From Tamarix chinensis (lineage: Eukaryota > Streptophyta > Magnoliopsida > Caryophyllales > Tamaricaceae), in the NCBI GenBank assembly GCA_030549775.1, contig CM060181.1, forward strand, positions 34,318,563 through 34,382,562: a stretch of DNA of 64,000 bases. The letters are read 5' to 3'. Position 1 is the stretch's first letter. Every line of letters starts with the position of its first letter. Both the position numbers and the translations under genes were made by a program. The notes under the pieces were generated by a model, which made no database searches, was not told where the DNA came from, and saw only the letters and a list, made by a program, of their open reading frames with translations. Below, piece after piece: positions 46,080 through 58,682 of the stretch.

Positions 46080-48800
46080 CTAAAGAGAAGGGACATTTCT
46101 CAAATTAGCAAATTGCTCCAACATCAGTTGTTTAAAATCTTCCATTTCACGTTGTTGCAGCTCTTTATAGCTTTCAAATTGCTTTTGTTGGTTTTCTTGG
46201 CTTTCCTCTATTGCTTTCTCCAACTCCTTGATTCTTTGATCTTGTTGCTTAATTTTCTCTTGTTGCATGTCCATGATTTGTTGTTGGTGTATTTGTTGTC
46301 TTCCTTTGGTAAAAGGACGTATTGTAGTCCCTTTTCCACGGAAATATCCAGATCTAGCAGGTAACACCTCCAAAAGTATCTACTCTTGTGACTTGGTGTC
46401 ACCCTATGTAGCAACTACATCCTTTAATTTTTCCTATCCATAAAATATGAAAATAAATCAACCATTTATATACTAACTAGATAAATACAAGCATATATAA
46501 TTAAATAATTGTGTATCATACATGTATCTCCTTTGATTGGTTATCTGCCCACTCAAGCACCCCAACTTGATTCTTATGTGTATGTTGGGCAAGCCAAATT
46601 ATATCAGCTGAAGGCTTCACATTATTGTTTTCTTTTGTCTAAAACAATCAAGAATATCATAATTAATATGTAATTCAAAATACTACCTAATATGAACTTA
46701 ATGAGTCAACCCTTACCAATATATCTTCTGATTCTGCAAATGATAAGTTACCGGTTGTGTGTGTAGACCTCTTGTTAGATTTACGATTTTTTGAATTTCT
46801 TTCACTCATTTTCTGCGTGTTATAAAAGTTCAATGTTAACTTATTGAATCAAGCTAAAAGCTAATTATGTACTTTAAATAAAGATACTACCTTAAATTCA
46901 ACAGAACCAAACCGTTTTACATAATACTCCCATTGATCTGGTGGTAAATCGGGAGGTGGATTCTTTAAGCGTTCTTCATCGGTTTGGCCACATTTATCAC
47001 TCTTGTAATAGTAGTGCAAACGAGCTTTCCACAATCTATATAAACGCTGCATAGTATCGACAATAAAAAGCTTGCAACTTCAAATAACTCCCACCTTCCT
47101 GGATGTCAAATTTATCCTTCACATAACACAATTAATTTATCATGAGAACTAGACTTACACAAAAATCATTTACAAAAATTGAAATATATATCTTCTTACC
47201 TGTATCTCTTTCCACATACTATCACCAGCCACCATGAATGCTGCCTGCCAGTTGTTAACATTTAATGGAGCCTTTGTTCTCACTATACGACCACACTCAT
47301 TTACCAAATGTCGAGCATTTTCACCAATAGCCCGATCAATTTCATTAGGAATGTAAATGTTCAACTTCGATTGTTTTCCTTTGATCTTCATGTCAACCAC
47401 ATAGGATTTATATTTTCCTCTTTGACCTTTAGTTTTCTTGCTTGTAGCTAATGCCAAATGAAAATAAGAAACAAACAATTAATTAAATATTTGAAATATA
47501 ATTACATTAATTTGTGTAGGAATATTATTAAAAATACATACCTTCACCATTTTCAGTAGTTACATTAATTGCGGAGTGTGCTGAAATATGGCCACTTCCC
47601 CTTCTTTGTTGCTCATCATTTTCAATTTTAGCATTCATAAAGTTATTTTGAGGTATTACCTCAATCTCACATCGATCAACAACTTCATTGGCATTTAACG
47701 CCATAGAAACTCTCCCAATAAAATTGTTCACTCTCTTCCTCTTAACAATTTGGAGATTCGTATCTACATTGAAATATAACTCATAAGTAAATGATGTATA
47801 TGGGATTTGAGTATCAAAATATAACTTACCTTGACCCCTCGGTAGATAATGTCTTTCAGATTCATTATCACTAAAATCTTGGTGATCCAAGTGATCCAAG
47901 TGCATATGTGGGGAACCGGTTTCAATCGAATTTGATGCTCTTATGATGCACCTATTCCCCAACTCTCCTTGTCCAACTAGGTGGTTGTATTATAATAAGA
48001 AGGTAAATTGAAAAAGTAAACAATAGAGTACGAAAATTATTTTATAATTGTATATGCTGCACTGAATACACTGATATATTATTGTAATGGAGTACCCAAT
48101 TATATGATTGTAATAACAAAGTTGAGGATTAATGTATGCACTAAATTCTATTAGTGTGTCAATGATTTTGATTAAACATGAAAATTAACCTAAAATTAAC
48201 TAACTAACAAACAAGCAACCATTTAGCTAAGATATGTCACTATCGAAATAAGCATAAAATTATGTATCTATTTACCTCTTTCATTTGTATGAATACTACT
48301 TCCACTATTATGTCGTCCTCTTATCATACCCAACTCTTCTGGTCCTTTTCATCATTAAACATAATTAAATTTAATAAGCTTCATTAAATACAAGCTTAAT
48401 AAGATTAGATTGTAAAATAAATTTAATTACCTTCATCACACATCATATTAGCATCTTCTACATGTTGAGGTTGAAATGTAGTAGATCGAGGAACCTATTG
48501 AACAAAATCTAAAGTTCTCCACCAATTAGTCTATACATTTTGATTTAATAAAAAATTTATGAAAATAAATTAAGAAGAATAAATAACATAATATTTGAAA
48601 ATCTATTTAATTACCTCTTTCGGTCGTACGACATCGACTACTTCTACCGTTATATCCTCCCCTTGTCCTCCTTAACTCTCCTGGTCGGACTAAAGTTTTT
48701 TTATCATCATAATCAATAAATGTAAATAAAAAATAAATAATGAATAAGAAATGATTGTTGAATTAATTTAATTACCTTCATCACCCGTCATGTTATCAGC
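46080..48800 (-). pseudogene. CACTA accessory protein gene (TNPA-like, Transposase_24 family)
   Basis: Several exons on the minus strand. 47962-47535 ends in a GGTATG donor. About 47450-47205 has KGKQSKLNIYIPNEIDRA and NNWQAAFMVAGDSMWKEIQ. About 47060-46890 has LWKARLHYYYKSDKCGQTDE and PPDLPPDQWEYYV, the core of the plant En/Spm Transposase_24 domain. 46810-46735 has the SERNSKNRKSNKRSTHTTGN phrase and about 46620-46520 has WLAQHTHKNQVGVLEWADNQ. The last exon (46373-46080) is a glutamine/glutamate-rich coiled coil. Upstream small exons occur as three diverged copies (see findings). In the family this protein binds the subterminal repeats. Intactness is uncertain, and exon limits beyond those given are approximate. 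Confidence 0.7.
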
Positions 48801-49124
48801 TTCTATATGTGTAATTACCTTCACCACCCTATTATTTGCTCCTCTACACCATACCATTCTTTGCTTTTCCTGTAGTTATGTTTTCCCCTGCTTTAACAAA
48901 CATAGACTTGAAGGTTGAAAATACAAGCTTCATTGTCTAATAGTTTCAAAACTATGTGTAATATACCATACCAAATCATGAAATATTAAAGAACGCATCC
49001 AACTCACTAAATATAAATGTGTTTCATGCTTTCTAGTACATGAAATATTTTATTTGTAACAAATGAAGGAAAATATAAAAAAGAAAAGAAAAACAATTTA
49101 AGACTAAATAAAATAAGTAATTCA

Positions 49125-49873
49125 TCATTCTGAATTATCGGAATGTAGCTCGTCTTCTTCACTTGAACCCTTAAAAACTTCAATTTCATCATCATCATCT
49201 AAGTTCCTTTGTCTCTTCTCCTTCGAAATCGTAACCAACTTCACAACACTTGCTTCGCCTTCCACAACAAAAGCATCTGTAGCTAATGAATTGACAAAAA
49301 AATTATCAACTTCGCCTTCACCTACAATATGTGATTGAACATTCACCTCCTCTTGCTAATATGCATCTATATCCATACTTTCTCCATGACTCTCTTCGTT
49401 GGGCATATCATAAAGATCTCTGGGCTGGGTCTTTATAACATATTTCCAGTCAGGATATTTTGGATCTTGTATATAGAATACTTGCTCCACTTGTGACTCC
49501 AAAACAAATAGCTCATCTGTTTTCAATGATCTTGTCTTATTGACACTAATCATCCCATATTCATCTATCTTATAGCCTCTACTATGATTCACATCAAACC
49601 AATGACATTTAAAAATGTACACATGATTTCTACCAGGATATTGCAACCGAAATACATCTTTTAACACGCCATAATATTCCTTATCAGAACTCTGATCATA
49701 TCCCTTCACCATAACTCCACTATTTTGAGTTTTTCTCTTATCACATCGATCATCTGTATGAAATCGAAAACCATTTACTATATGCCCAGAGTAACGCCTT
49801 GCGAGTCTAGATGGATAACAAACTAAATTGTATACATCATCATCAATTTGTCCTTCTTTATGCAGCTTGCGCA

Positions 49874-49918
<45 letters not shown>

Positions 49919-52799
49919 AATCGCATCACTAAGAGATATCAATATTGAAAATAAAAAAAAAATTTAAGGTAATCATTTTTATCAAATTGCATCACATACA
50001 TGATGATGTATCCATTTTGAAAATTGTGACTTATGCTTTTGCTCCACTTGTCGAGGGTTTTCTCTTTCTAGCTCCATCTTGTGCTCCCTTTTTAAAGAAA
50101 TACCATAAGATATGCAAGTAATCTAAGCAAATATTCAATAAATTGGGAGAAAGTTAGAGCGTACTTTATGAACTCTACAAGCTCATTACAATTCTGAAGA
50201 ACATATAAATGCACTTGTTCACATTCCTCAAAAGTCAAATGGTGTGGCACACCTTGTCCTATCGGCCGACCAAGTGGTGAAAATATCTCAAGTTTACTTC
50301 TTATATACCCCTCATTATCATCATCATTACGGTCTTTGCGATTGAATTTTGTGGCAATGTCATCCATATATCTTGAGCAGAAAGTTAAACATTCATCTGC
50401 AAGGTAACCTTTAACAATGCAACCTTCGGGGTGTGTTCTATTGCGAATATACTTCTTCAAGGTACGCAAGTACCTGATAAGAAGTAATTCTCACCATAAA
50501 TAATTTCAATTACATGTCAAATGAAATAAATAAAAATTATTAAATTTTTATGTGTATCTTTCAATGGGATACATCCATCGATATCTAACTGGTCCTGCAA
50601 TTTTTGCCTCTGCTGCTAAATGTACTACTAGATGGACCATGACATCAAAGAATGCTGGAGGGAAAACCATTTCAAGCTTACATAATGTGTAGGGGATATG
50701 CCTTTCTAAGATATCAAGCTCTTTTAAGCATATACTTTTAGAACAAAGGTTCTGAAATAGGCTAAGCTCAATTAAAGGTTCACATACATGTCTTGGTAAG
50801 AAACTATGAATTGCAATCGGAAGAAGCTGCTCAATAAACACATGATGGTCATGGCTTTTCATGCATGAAATCTTTCTCCCATTATCTTTAACACATCTGG
50901 AAATGTTGGACAAGTATCCATCTGGAGATTTCAAGCGAGCAAACATCTCACAAACTGCAGCTTTAGCATTAGCATTCAAAGTATAGCATGCTATTGGAAC
51001 ATGTACTTTATCACCATCTAAGATAGGGTGTAACTCATCCCTAATACCCATGTTCACCAAATCAATTCGAGCCTTTATGGTGTCCTTTGTTCTATCTTTA
51101 ATGTTCATTATAGTACCCAAAATATTATCAGAGACATTCTTTTCAATATGCATAACATCTAAGTTATGTCGAACCTTTAACTTTGTCCAATAAGGCAACT
51201 CAAAAAATATACTTTTCTTTTGCCAACCATACAAACTATTAAAGGCGTCAAATTTTCTTTTTCTTCCACCACACAGCTTGCCAAACGTTTCATGCTTGAA
51301 TCGGCTATAGTGAGCAAGTACATCATCACCGGTCAAAGGAGTAGGTGCACTCCCTTTTTCTTTTGTCTTATCAAAAGAATTAGCATCCTTTCTCCATCTA
51401 TGATTCTGTGGTAACCAACGAAAATGTCCCATGTAACCACCCTTATTCATTAGCGAAGTGCGTCCTGTTTCTTTATGGCAACAAGGACAAGCAAAGTGGC
51501 CTTTTGTTGACCAACCAGACAAATCAGCATATGCTGGAAAGTCATTGATGGTCCACAATACAGCTACACGCATCAAAAAATTTGTCTTAGAGTGGGCATC
51601 ATATGTTTCAATACCTATCTCCCAAAGTTCCTTCAATTTTTTCAATAAGTGGCTGAAGATACACATCTATATCTCTTCCGGGAGAAGAAGGTCCTGGTAT
51701 GAGTAGAGTCAGGATGAACGAATAAGCTTTCATACATATCCAAAGAGGAAGATTGTAAGGAATAAGAACAACGGGGCAAATACTATATTGTGAGTCTTTA
51801 AAAGGTTGAAATCCATCACAAGCTAATCCAAGTCTAACATTTCGTGCATCATCACTAAAGGAACTGTACTCATCATCGAATGATTTCCAAGCAAATGAAT
51901 CAGCAGGATGCCTCATTATTCCATCTTCTACCCTCTTTTCTTTGTGCCACTGCATATCTTTAGCCGTCTTTCTCGACATATATAGCCTTTGTAACCTAGA
52001 CTTCAATGGAAAATATTGAAGAACTTTTTGGGGTACTTTTTTCCCTTTATAAGAGCCTTTGTCATCTGTCTTCCACCTACATAGACCACAGGTGGGGCAC
52101 TCATTTAAATGCTTGTTCTCTCTCCAGTAAAGGATACAATCATTGTTACACACATCAATCTTAACACACTCAAGGCCCAAGTCTGCAATGAGTTTCTTAG
52201 CCTCATAATATGAATCAGGAAGTGATGTTCCCCAAGCTTGAGCATGTAACTTAAGTAGGCTATCAAAAGAAGAATCACTCCAATTATTAAGAACCTTTAA
52301 GTGCAAATGATAACTTCGACATTGTCACGCCATTTGTTGTCAATGGCTCTTGATATTCTTTTAAGAGCTGATAGAATTTTGCTGCTTCACCAATAGGTTC
52401 TTCAGACATGTCATTCCCATTATAAATGTGAGTATCATCCCCTAAATTGAAGCCACTAACACCACAAGCATCTTCTAACATGTTAACTTCACTATCAACA
52501 TTATTTTCTTCACCATCAAAATCATTTTCTTCACCATCAAAATATTCTATTGTTTCACCATGAAACTCCCAAATAGTATAGTTCTCATACATTCCCCGCT
52601 TAAGCAAATCAAATCTCACTTCACTTCGTTGCTTAAATATTATATTGCGACAACTATCACAAGGACATCAAATTGTGATAGTATCTTTATCCTCATTTCT
52701 AATGTTACGTAGAGAAAAATTCAAAAAACCATTAACACCATCTACATATTCACGACATGAACGATTCTTTATTTTCATCCATTCCTTGTTCAAATCCAT
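49125..52799 (-). pseudogene. CACTA transposase (TNPD/tnp2-like) with stops and frameshifts
   Basis: From ATG at 52799 the N-terminal transposase-associated domain reads MDLNKEWMKIKNRSCREYVD and CPCDSCRN. The TNP2 core follows (52306-51608 and 51666-50548), with NECPTCGLCRWK, RLGLACDGFQPF, GWSTKGHFACPCCHKETG, NLDVMHIEKNVSDNILGT and, at its end, the DUF4218 start (HDHHVFIEQLLPIA, VRYRWMYPIERY). After an intron DUF4218 continues (50469-50092, ADECLTFCSRYMDD). Then comes DUF4216 (49874-49359, IFKCHWFDVNHSRG), and an acidic tail to 49125. Defects: stop at 52668-52670, frameshifts near 52296 and 51640, stop at 49356-49358. The protein would cut at the element ends; this copy looks dead. Confidence 0.88.
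49876..49916 (+). repeat. TA microsatellite in the transposase gene
   Basis: About 20 TA units in an intron of the TNPD-like gene, just upstream of the DUF4216 exon. Confidence 0.9.
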
Positions 52800-53782
52800 T
52801 ACCTATTTTGAAATAGCAATATAGTTAATAAAATTGTCTAACAATCATAATAGGGGATAATCCAGAAAATCATAATTGTATTATCGAATATCATAGAAAT
52901 TGAAATAGATAATATTTGATAAATAAAATAAACAAAAGAATACTTTTTTATGCGTACCTGATAGCTACAAAAAAGATAACACTTCCTCTATCTTGGATGG
53001 CCAAACCTCACTATTTCAACCAATAAACCTGTGGAAAATAAACAAGGTCAAAAAAAGCACCGCAGAGATGGTTTTAAATTTATTATGACTTAAAATATTT
53101 AAAAAAAATCTTTCTCTACCAAAGCAGAATCCATATATAATTGATATAATGAGACATAGGCACTCGTTTGCTCTACCAAAAAAAATATTTATAGAACCAT
53201 AAAATAAATTCCTATATGTAATAACAAACCAGACTAAATGCATTCTTAAATTGTTCCTATATGTCACATACATAGCGACACTTCAAAGGGAACTAGTTAT
53301 TGTAGGATTTCCTTCTACTTCCACAAGTACCATCATTTTGCAAAAAATAAAAAATAAAAATAAAAAACATAAGTTCAAAACAAGATTAAGGTTTGTTACT
53401 TCCTTGTTAAAAGTTTCATCTATACAGATTGATGTCTGCACAAAGGAGAATAATTTATTCCATACTGGCTCTCTCACTTAGATGCAACTTCATTGAAGTG
53501 AAGTATGAATCTGCTCTGGGTTTTAGCTTAGCTAATCTTCAGACTCACGAAAGTTCTATTGTTCAGGCATTCTTCTTCTAGTCTTTTTCATTATTTTTCT
53601 CTTAGAGTTTCATTTGTGTTTCAAAAACGACTCATGAAAGTTCTGTTGTTCAAGTAAACTTATGCCTACTGATAATTATCTAATTGATTAAACTTTAACG
53701 TTCTTTTTTACTCAATACATGCATACTTTGTATGTAATCTATTTTGTCATGGTCATGAATTTAATTTGGTTTATTGGGGCAG
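52800..53782. other. Upstream region of the CACTA transposase gene
   Basis: No clear gene. On the plus strand 53482-53568 an uninterrupted phrase (FIEVKYESALGFSLANLQTH) may be a further captured exon, but no splice sites are convincing. The rest is AT-rich leader or promoter sequence. Confidence 0.4.
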
Positions 53783-54400
53783 ACGCAAGACTCCTGGGGT
53801 TTCTTGGAACAAAAAGGCTCTGGAAGTCAACTTACCAGATAGTTCTAGGAAGTTTATAACCTGCATCAGGAAGTATCTGTTATTTTATTTGCAGCTTCTA
53901 GAATAGACTGGGGATATTGCCAATCTGGATCGGGCTTATGTTTCCATACGAGCTGATAAAAGGGTAATATTAATCAAAGCTTGCAAGTTCACTTTCTCAT
54001 TGTCTGACTTTTCATATTATTCTTTCAAATATGGTTGATCACCTACTGTTTTATCTTTCCCAAATATCAAAGTCGCTATGGCCTTCACTTATGTTCCTGT
54101 TTAGTGTTGTGTCTGATTAACTAAGTGTTGCAGTTGGTTTATTTATTTCGTATGCTCCTGTGCATTTATAGTTCTTCACAAAAATTTGACGTCTCTTCTT
54201 TCACTGTCATTATAATTTGGACCTTTTTTATGTGGGGGTGGGGGGCAAAAACCTCATTTAAATGGTTTCAGTATTAAGGCTCATGAAAAAGAATATGATG
54301 GTGGATGCTAAACAAATATGAATGCAGTTTCATTGTGTCTCGAAGATCTGGTTCCAGTAGCTCTTTGGAGGTACCTAAAGGCTCTTATCTCATCCATAAT
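53783..54400 (+). pseudogene. Captured host exons, CABIN1/calcineurin-binding-protein-like
   Basis: Exon 53783-53963, after a GGGGCAG acceptor and before a GTAATA donor, reads [39 protein letters not shown], one stop (TAG), then TGDIANLDRAYVSIRADKR. A second exon, from 54328 (after TGCAG), reads SLCLEDLVPVALWRYLKALI in the frame shifted by one base, so a small deletion has occurred. From memory this matches a segment of plant calcineurin-binding protein 1/CABIN1-like TPR proteins (At4g32820 type). It lies inside the CACTA, on the strand opposite to its genes, with the intron retained: a DNA-level capture. Confidence 0.6.
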
Positions 54401-56826
54401 AAGGTGGCAGGGATAAAACTTTTGGGAATCTTTCAGTAAGGTACACAGAATTGGCATAATTACAGTAAGAACTAAGAAGTCTTTAAATTTGAATATGTTA
54501 CACTATCCTGCCTCAATATCTTAGTAACCATGAAAATAAAAGAAAGTAGTAGCCCCATTAGAAATACTATTACAACCCTCACCAGCTAAGACATGGTAAG
54601 ATACCGAATGAGGCTAAATAGATGGATGGCTGGATAAAGAGATAAACAAGAGAGGAAAAACAATTATGATAAAAGTAAAAACTAAAATAACTGAAAACAA
54701 AACCAAGAGTTTCCTTCTCCTTTCCCCTATATACACAATAATACAAGGGGGTAGATATATAATGGTTGTTTCTAGAATAAATTCTATATAAAAAATATAA
54801 AGGTAGGCAACATGTAGGTTCATTACCACTTTAATCAAGAGGTTATATAGCACCCTCATACCCTCGAATGTGAAAAAGGTTTTTAGGATAGTCTAAATTA
54901 AAGGTTCAATTTGTAAAAAAGGCCCTAAAAATACACCCTCAAGGTTGTATCACTTGTATGTTAGTTAGGAATGTTAGCTATGTAACAAAATATGAAAAAT
55001 AACAAAAAAAGCCTCAATTTAGAGGCCAAAATGGCCTTTTTTGGGCTCCCATATTGCCCAAACCGGCTTTGCCACTTTTCCACATCGTAGATCTTGAAAA
55101 AATACCCAAAATAGCCTCCTAGATCACCTAAATCCGAGGTCCCATGAAAAAGTTATGACCCTCCAAAGTTTACAGTAATAATGTCTTCTCTTTTTTTATT
55201 ACTTACTAATATGTTGAATGGTGTTAATGTCAGTGATTTTATTGCTCTAAAAATATATTGTATTTCTGATCCATAGTACCCAAATTTATTTCCCAAGAGC
55301 CATTATTCAGCAATAATGTTGAATCTATATTCTCCATACAAACAAATACAACAATAATTTAGCAGGCCAAAAAATGTGTCTGGAGAGGCAGGGTAACTAA
55401 ATCCAATTCTGCAGTCCCCAGGAAAAAAGGTAGGGAGAGGCAGGCAAAAGAATTAATGGAATTTCTGCTAACCTGGTCTAGTTACACAACCTAAATAAAA
55501 CATAAACAAACAAACAATGATACAAATAAATAGACAAATGCAATTTCACAACTAATTGAAGTGTCTGTCAAAAGATCATTTCAATAAAACAGTTATGATA
55601 TAGCTTGTTCAAGAAGGATTTGGATATAGATTGGTGCTTACCAATAGGGATCCATTTCAATAATAGCATGTTATATATCATATATGGTAGAGCATATTTT
55701 TTTGTCTCTTCAACTCTTAAAAATGTTTCTATTAATCAAGATTATCTACCAAATACCATAGCATAAAAATGGATTGTTGTCAACTGTTGTCATATAATAT
55801 TTTATAGACCAAATTATCACCCATTCCTTACTAAGTATGACATCAACTCAGCAAAATGGCTATATTCCATAAACTCTGATTAAGTATGATAGAAAAAAAA
55901 GTATTCCTCACAGATATAATCCAATGTATTGACAATGGCTATATTCCATAAACACATGCACACAGTAACAACTCATATATATAATCCAATGTATTGACAA
56001 TGGCTATATTGCAGAAACACCAATTCATGGATATCCATAGATATGCATAGATATGCAGAGATATACACAGATATACACACATGAAATATCTGAACAACTC
56101 ACCTTATTTATGCAGAATATCCTAACATCCTAACATCCTAAACAATCTAAATAACCAGAACAAACAGAGGCATTAAACAACCTAAAGGCAATGCTGACCA
56201 ATGTGAAAATAATTAGAGATAAAATCTTATGTTATGTTATATATATTCTGTTATATATATATTCTATAATATTCTATTCTATTCTCCCTACAACATCTTT
56301 ATATAAGTAAATCAACCAAAACACAGAAATTTAATGAAGAATTTAAAAACAAACAGACAGCCAACAAGAACAATAGAAACAGAAACAAAGACAAAGACAA
56401 AGACAAAAACATCAACAATAACAAATAATATGGCAGTGGCTTCTCTACCTGACAAAAACGCAGGTACATCAATGGCAGGTACTTCTTACTCATATCTGAA
56501 CAAGGTGAAAAATTAATTAGAGATAAAATCTTATGAATTGAAGATTGATTCATTGAGTTGCAAGATAATTACCCACCATTGTGAATTAATTAGGGCTTAC
56601 AGTTCTGCAGCAATCGATGAAGGTAGCACACAAACAAACAGAGATCTTGCGGGGGGTCTGGTTTGTGCGTGCTTTCTTCCTCTTCTATGGTTGGTGATGG
56701 CAGGGCAGGGCACAAAGGGAGGGAGAAGGGAGGAAGAAGGGAGGAAGAAGGGAGGGAGCCTGATGTAGAAAATTTTGGACTGGCGCCTAATACACCAAAA
56801 TATATGGCAGATATATGCGGGGGATC
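54401..56826. other. Non-coding right flank inside the CACTA
   Basis: No gene seen. Contains short tandem phrases: ATATGCATAGATATGCAGAGATATACACAG (about 56038-56080), a twice-used ATAATCCAATGTATTGACAATGGCTATAT (about 55917 and 55980), and a GGGAGGAAGAA repeat (56719-56755). It may hold promoter sequence for the minus-strand genes. Confidence 0.5.
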
Positions 56827-57660
56827 TGCAACGACAAAATATAGTCGTTGCAAATAATTCGTTAGGTTAATTATACATACGCAGCACATATATATAGGTT
56901 AATGTAACGAGATTTGTCGTTGTAAAAATTTTGGTGTATTTATACAACAAAAACCCGCGCCCTAATGTAACGAGATTTGTCATTGCAAAAAATATTTGTC
57001 AAATTATACATGTGCAGCACATTTATATATATAGGTTAATGTAACGAGATTTGTTGTTGCAAAAAATTTTCGTCAATTTATACAACAAAAAACCCGCGCC
57101 CTAATGTAACGAGATTTGTCGTTGCAAAAAATATTCGTCAATTTATACATGTGCAACACATTTATATATATAGGTTAATTATTTTATGCAATAATTTTTA
57201 GCAACACCAACAAATTGTCGTTGCCAAAAATCATTTTGTGCAACGAGAATATATTATCGTTGCAAAAAAACTATTGCTTAAAATTGTTTTATATTGATTT
57301 TTTCTTTTATTTTTACTTATTGCAACAACAAGTCGTTGCAGTAGAATACGCTATAAATTTGCAACAAAAATATCGTTGCCATAACTTAATTAAATATTTT
57401 GCTGCGACAATATATCGTTGCAAATAATTCGTTAGATATTGCAACAAAAAATTATCGTTGCAAAAATTAAGTTGGGTATATTGCAACGAGATTTGTCGTT
57501 GCAAAACATTTTCGTCAATTTATACGCAGCACATATATAGGTTAATTATTTTATGCAACAACTTTTAGCAACGCCAATAAATTGTCGTTGCCATCAATTA
57601 TTTTTTGCAATGAGAATATATTGTCGTTGCAAAAAAAAATTTGCGAAAAATAAGTTTTCT
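56827..57660. repeat. Right subterminal array of the 14-kb CACTA
   Basis: Many GTCGTTGCAA/TTGCAACGA words, with a repeated longer module GTAACGAGATTTGTCGTTGC followed by TTTATACAACAAAAACCCGC or ACATGTGCAGCACATTTATA, about 135 bp long and present about twice (56897-57175) with a further partial copy near 57480. It mirrors 43660-44300. Confidence 0.85.
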
Positions 57661-57670
57661 TGTAGTGCAA

Positions 57671-57775
57671 GAAAGTGGAATTGGTAAAAAAAATTTGTTA
57701 ACAGAAAGTTGTGGCCACAACCTATGCCAGCTATTTCAATATATTATGATAGTGAAGTGATTATGTGTAATACCT
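57671..57775 (+). pseudogene. copia RNase H, continuation after the CACTA
   Basis: Following the CAA duplication, patches read VELVKKI, then CLLTE-like and PQPMPAISIYYDSEV in broken frames, the usual RNase H segment that follows the portion ending at 43645. It stops where a TGTAATACC LTR-like start appears at 57776. Confidence 0.7.
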
Positions 57776-58191
57776 AAAATTTTATGGGAATAAAAGATAA
57801 AATAATAAGTTATTTAGTAAATATAAAATATGTGTACACCTTATAATAAAAATAATAACACGAATTATGACAACAAAAATGACACAAAAAATTCTTATTT
57901 GGATTTTATTTTAATTAACTTACCTAAAATGAATTATAGATAAATTATAGTAATTTTCAAATTAATTTTTATTTTAATTATTACCCATAAATTTCCAAAA
58001 ACCTAAAACACTCTAACATCTCTATTTTCTTTTTTCTTTTGTTTTTTTCTCTTTTCCCTCTTTCTTTTCATTTGTCTCTCTTTCCTTTCCTCCCTTCCCC
58101 TGATGTCTGGGCTGCGACCTAGCAAGCCCAACAACACAAGCCTTTCCCCCCTTTTTTCTCCTCCCTCCTTCCCCGACTAGCCCAGGGTCAT

Positions 58192-58300
58192 TTCTTCTTC
58201 TTCTTCTTCTTCTTCTTCTTCTTCTTCTTCTTCTTCTTCTTCTTCTTCTTCTTCTTCTTCTTCTTCTTCTTCTTCTTCTTTCTTCTTCTTCTTCTTCTTC
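58192..58300 (+). repeat. TTC microsatellite
   Basis: About 36 TTC units with one slip. On the opposite strand it produces spurious poly-Arg or poly-Glu frames. Confidence 0.95.
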
Positions 58301-58660
58301 GCGGGCGACTTCCCAATGACACACGCCCCCTCTTTCCCTTCGCTCTCTCTTTCTTTTTCCTTCTCTTCCCTTTCTACCCCACCCCAACCTCGCTCCTGCA
58401 ACTCCCCCTCCCCACTGCCATTTTTGCAGCCCCCTCTTACTCTCCATCTCCCCCTCCTTTTTTTGGCCATGTAGGGCATGCAAGTTGGCATGCCCCCTAC
58501 ACTCCCTCTTTTCCCCTACCCCTACACTTTATTGCCGATAGATTCCCCCCTACACATGCCTATACTACCCTTCCCTGCTATCGTCGGTCACCAACTACCT
58601 ACCCCCTTGTCATCTTCCTTCCTTTATCCTCACTTCCCTCCTCTTTGCTTATAACCCCCT

Positions 58661-58682
58661 ACACACACACACACACACACAC
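58661..58682 (+). repeat. AC microsatellite
   Basis: Eleven AC units in the LTR-like block. Confidence 0.9.

Larger units (their letters stand above)
43646..57667 (-). mobile_element. 14.0-kb CACTA (En/Spm) transposon, structurally complete
   Basis: Left end CACTACAAGAAAACCCATTT at 43646; right end, inverted, CACTACAAGAAAACTTATTT at 57667. The flanking CAA (43643-43645) and CAA (57668-57670) are the 3-bp target duplication, and the copia RNase H reading resumes after it. Both ends have arrays of GTCGTTGCAA words. Two genes run on the minus strand: TNPD-like transposase (52799-49125) and TNPA-like accessory gene (about 48800-46080). Captured host exons lie on + at 53783-54400. Stops and frameshifts in TNPD mean this copy probably cannot make its own transposase. 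Its ends look intact, so it may still move in trans. Confidence 0.93.

Noticed and set aside
58022..58491. Two long minus-strand frames with poly-Arg and poly-Glu
   Set aside because: They are translations of the (TTC)n microsatellite and pyrimidine-rich flanks, with no conserved domain.
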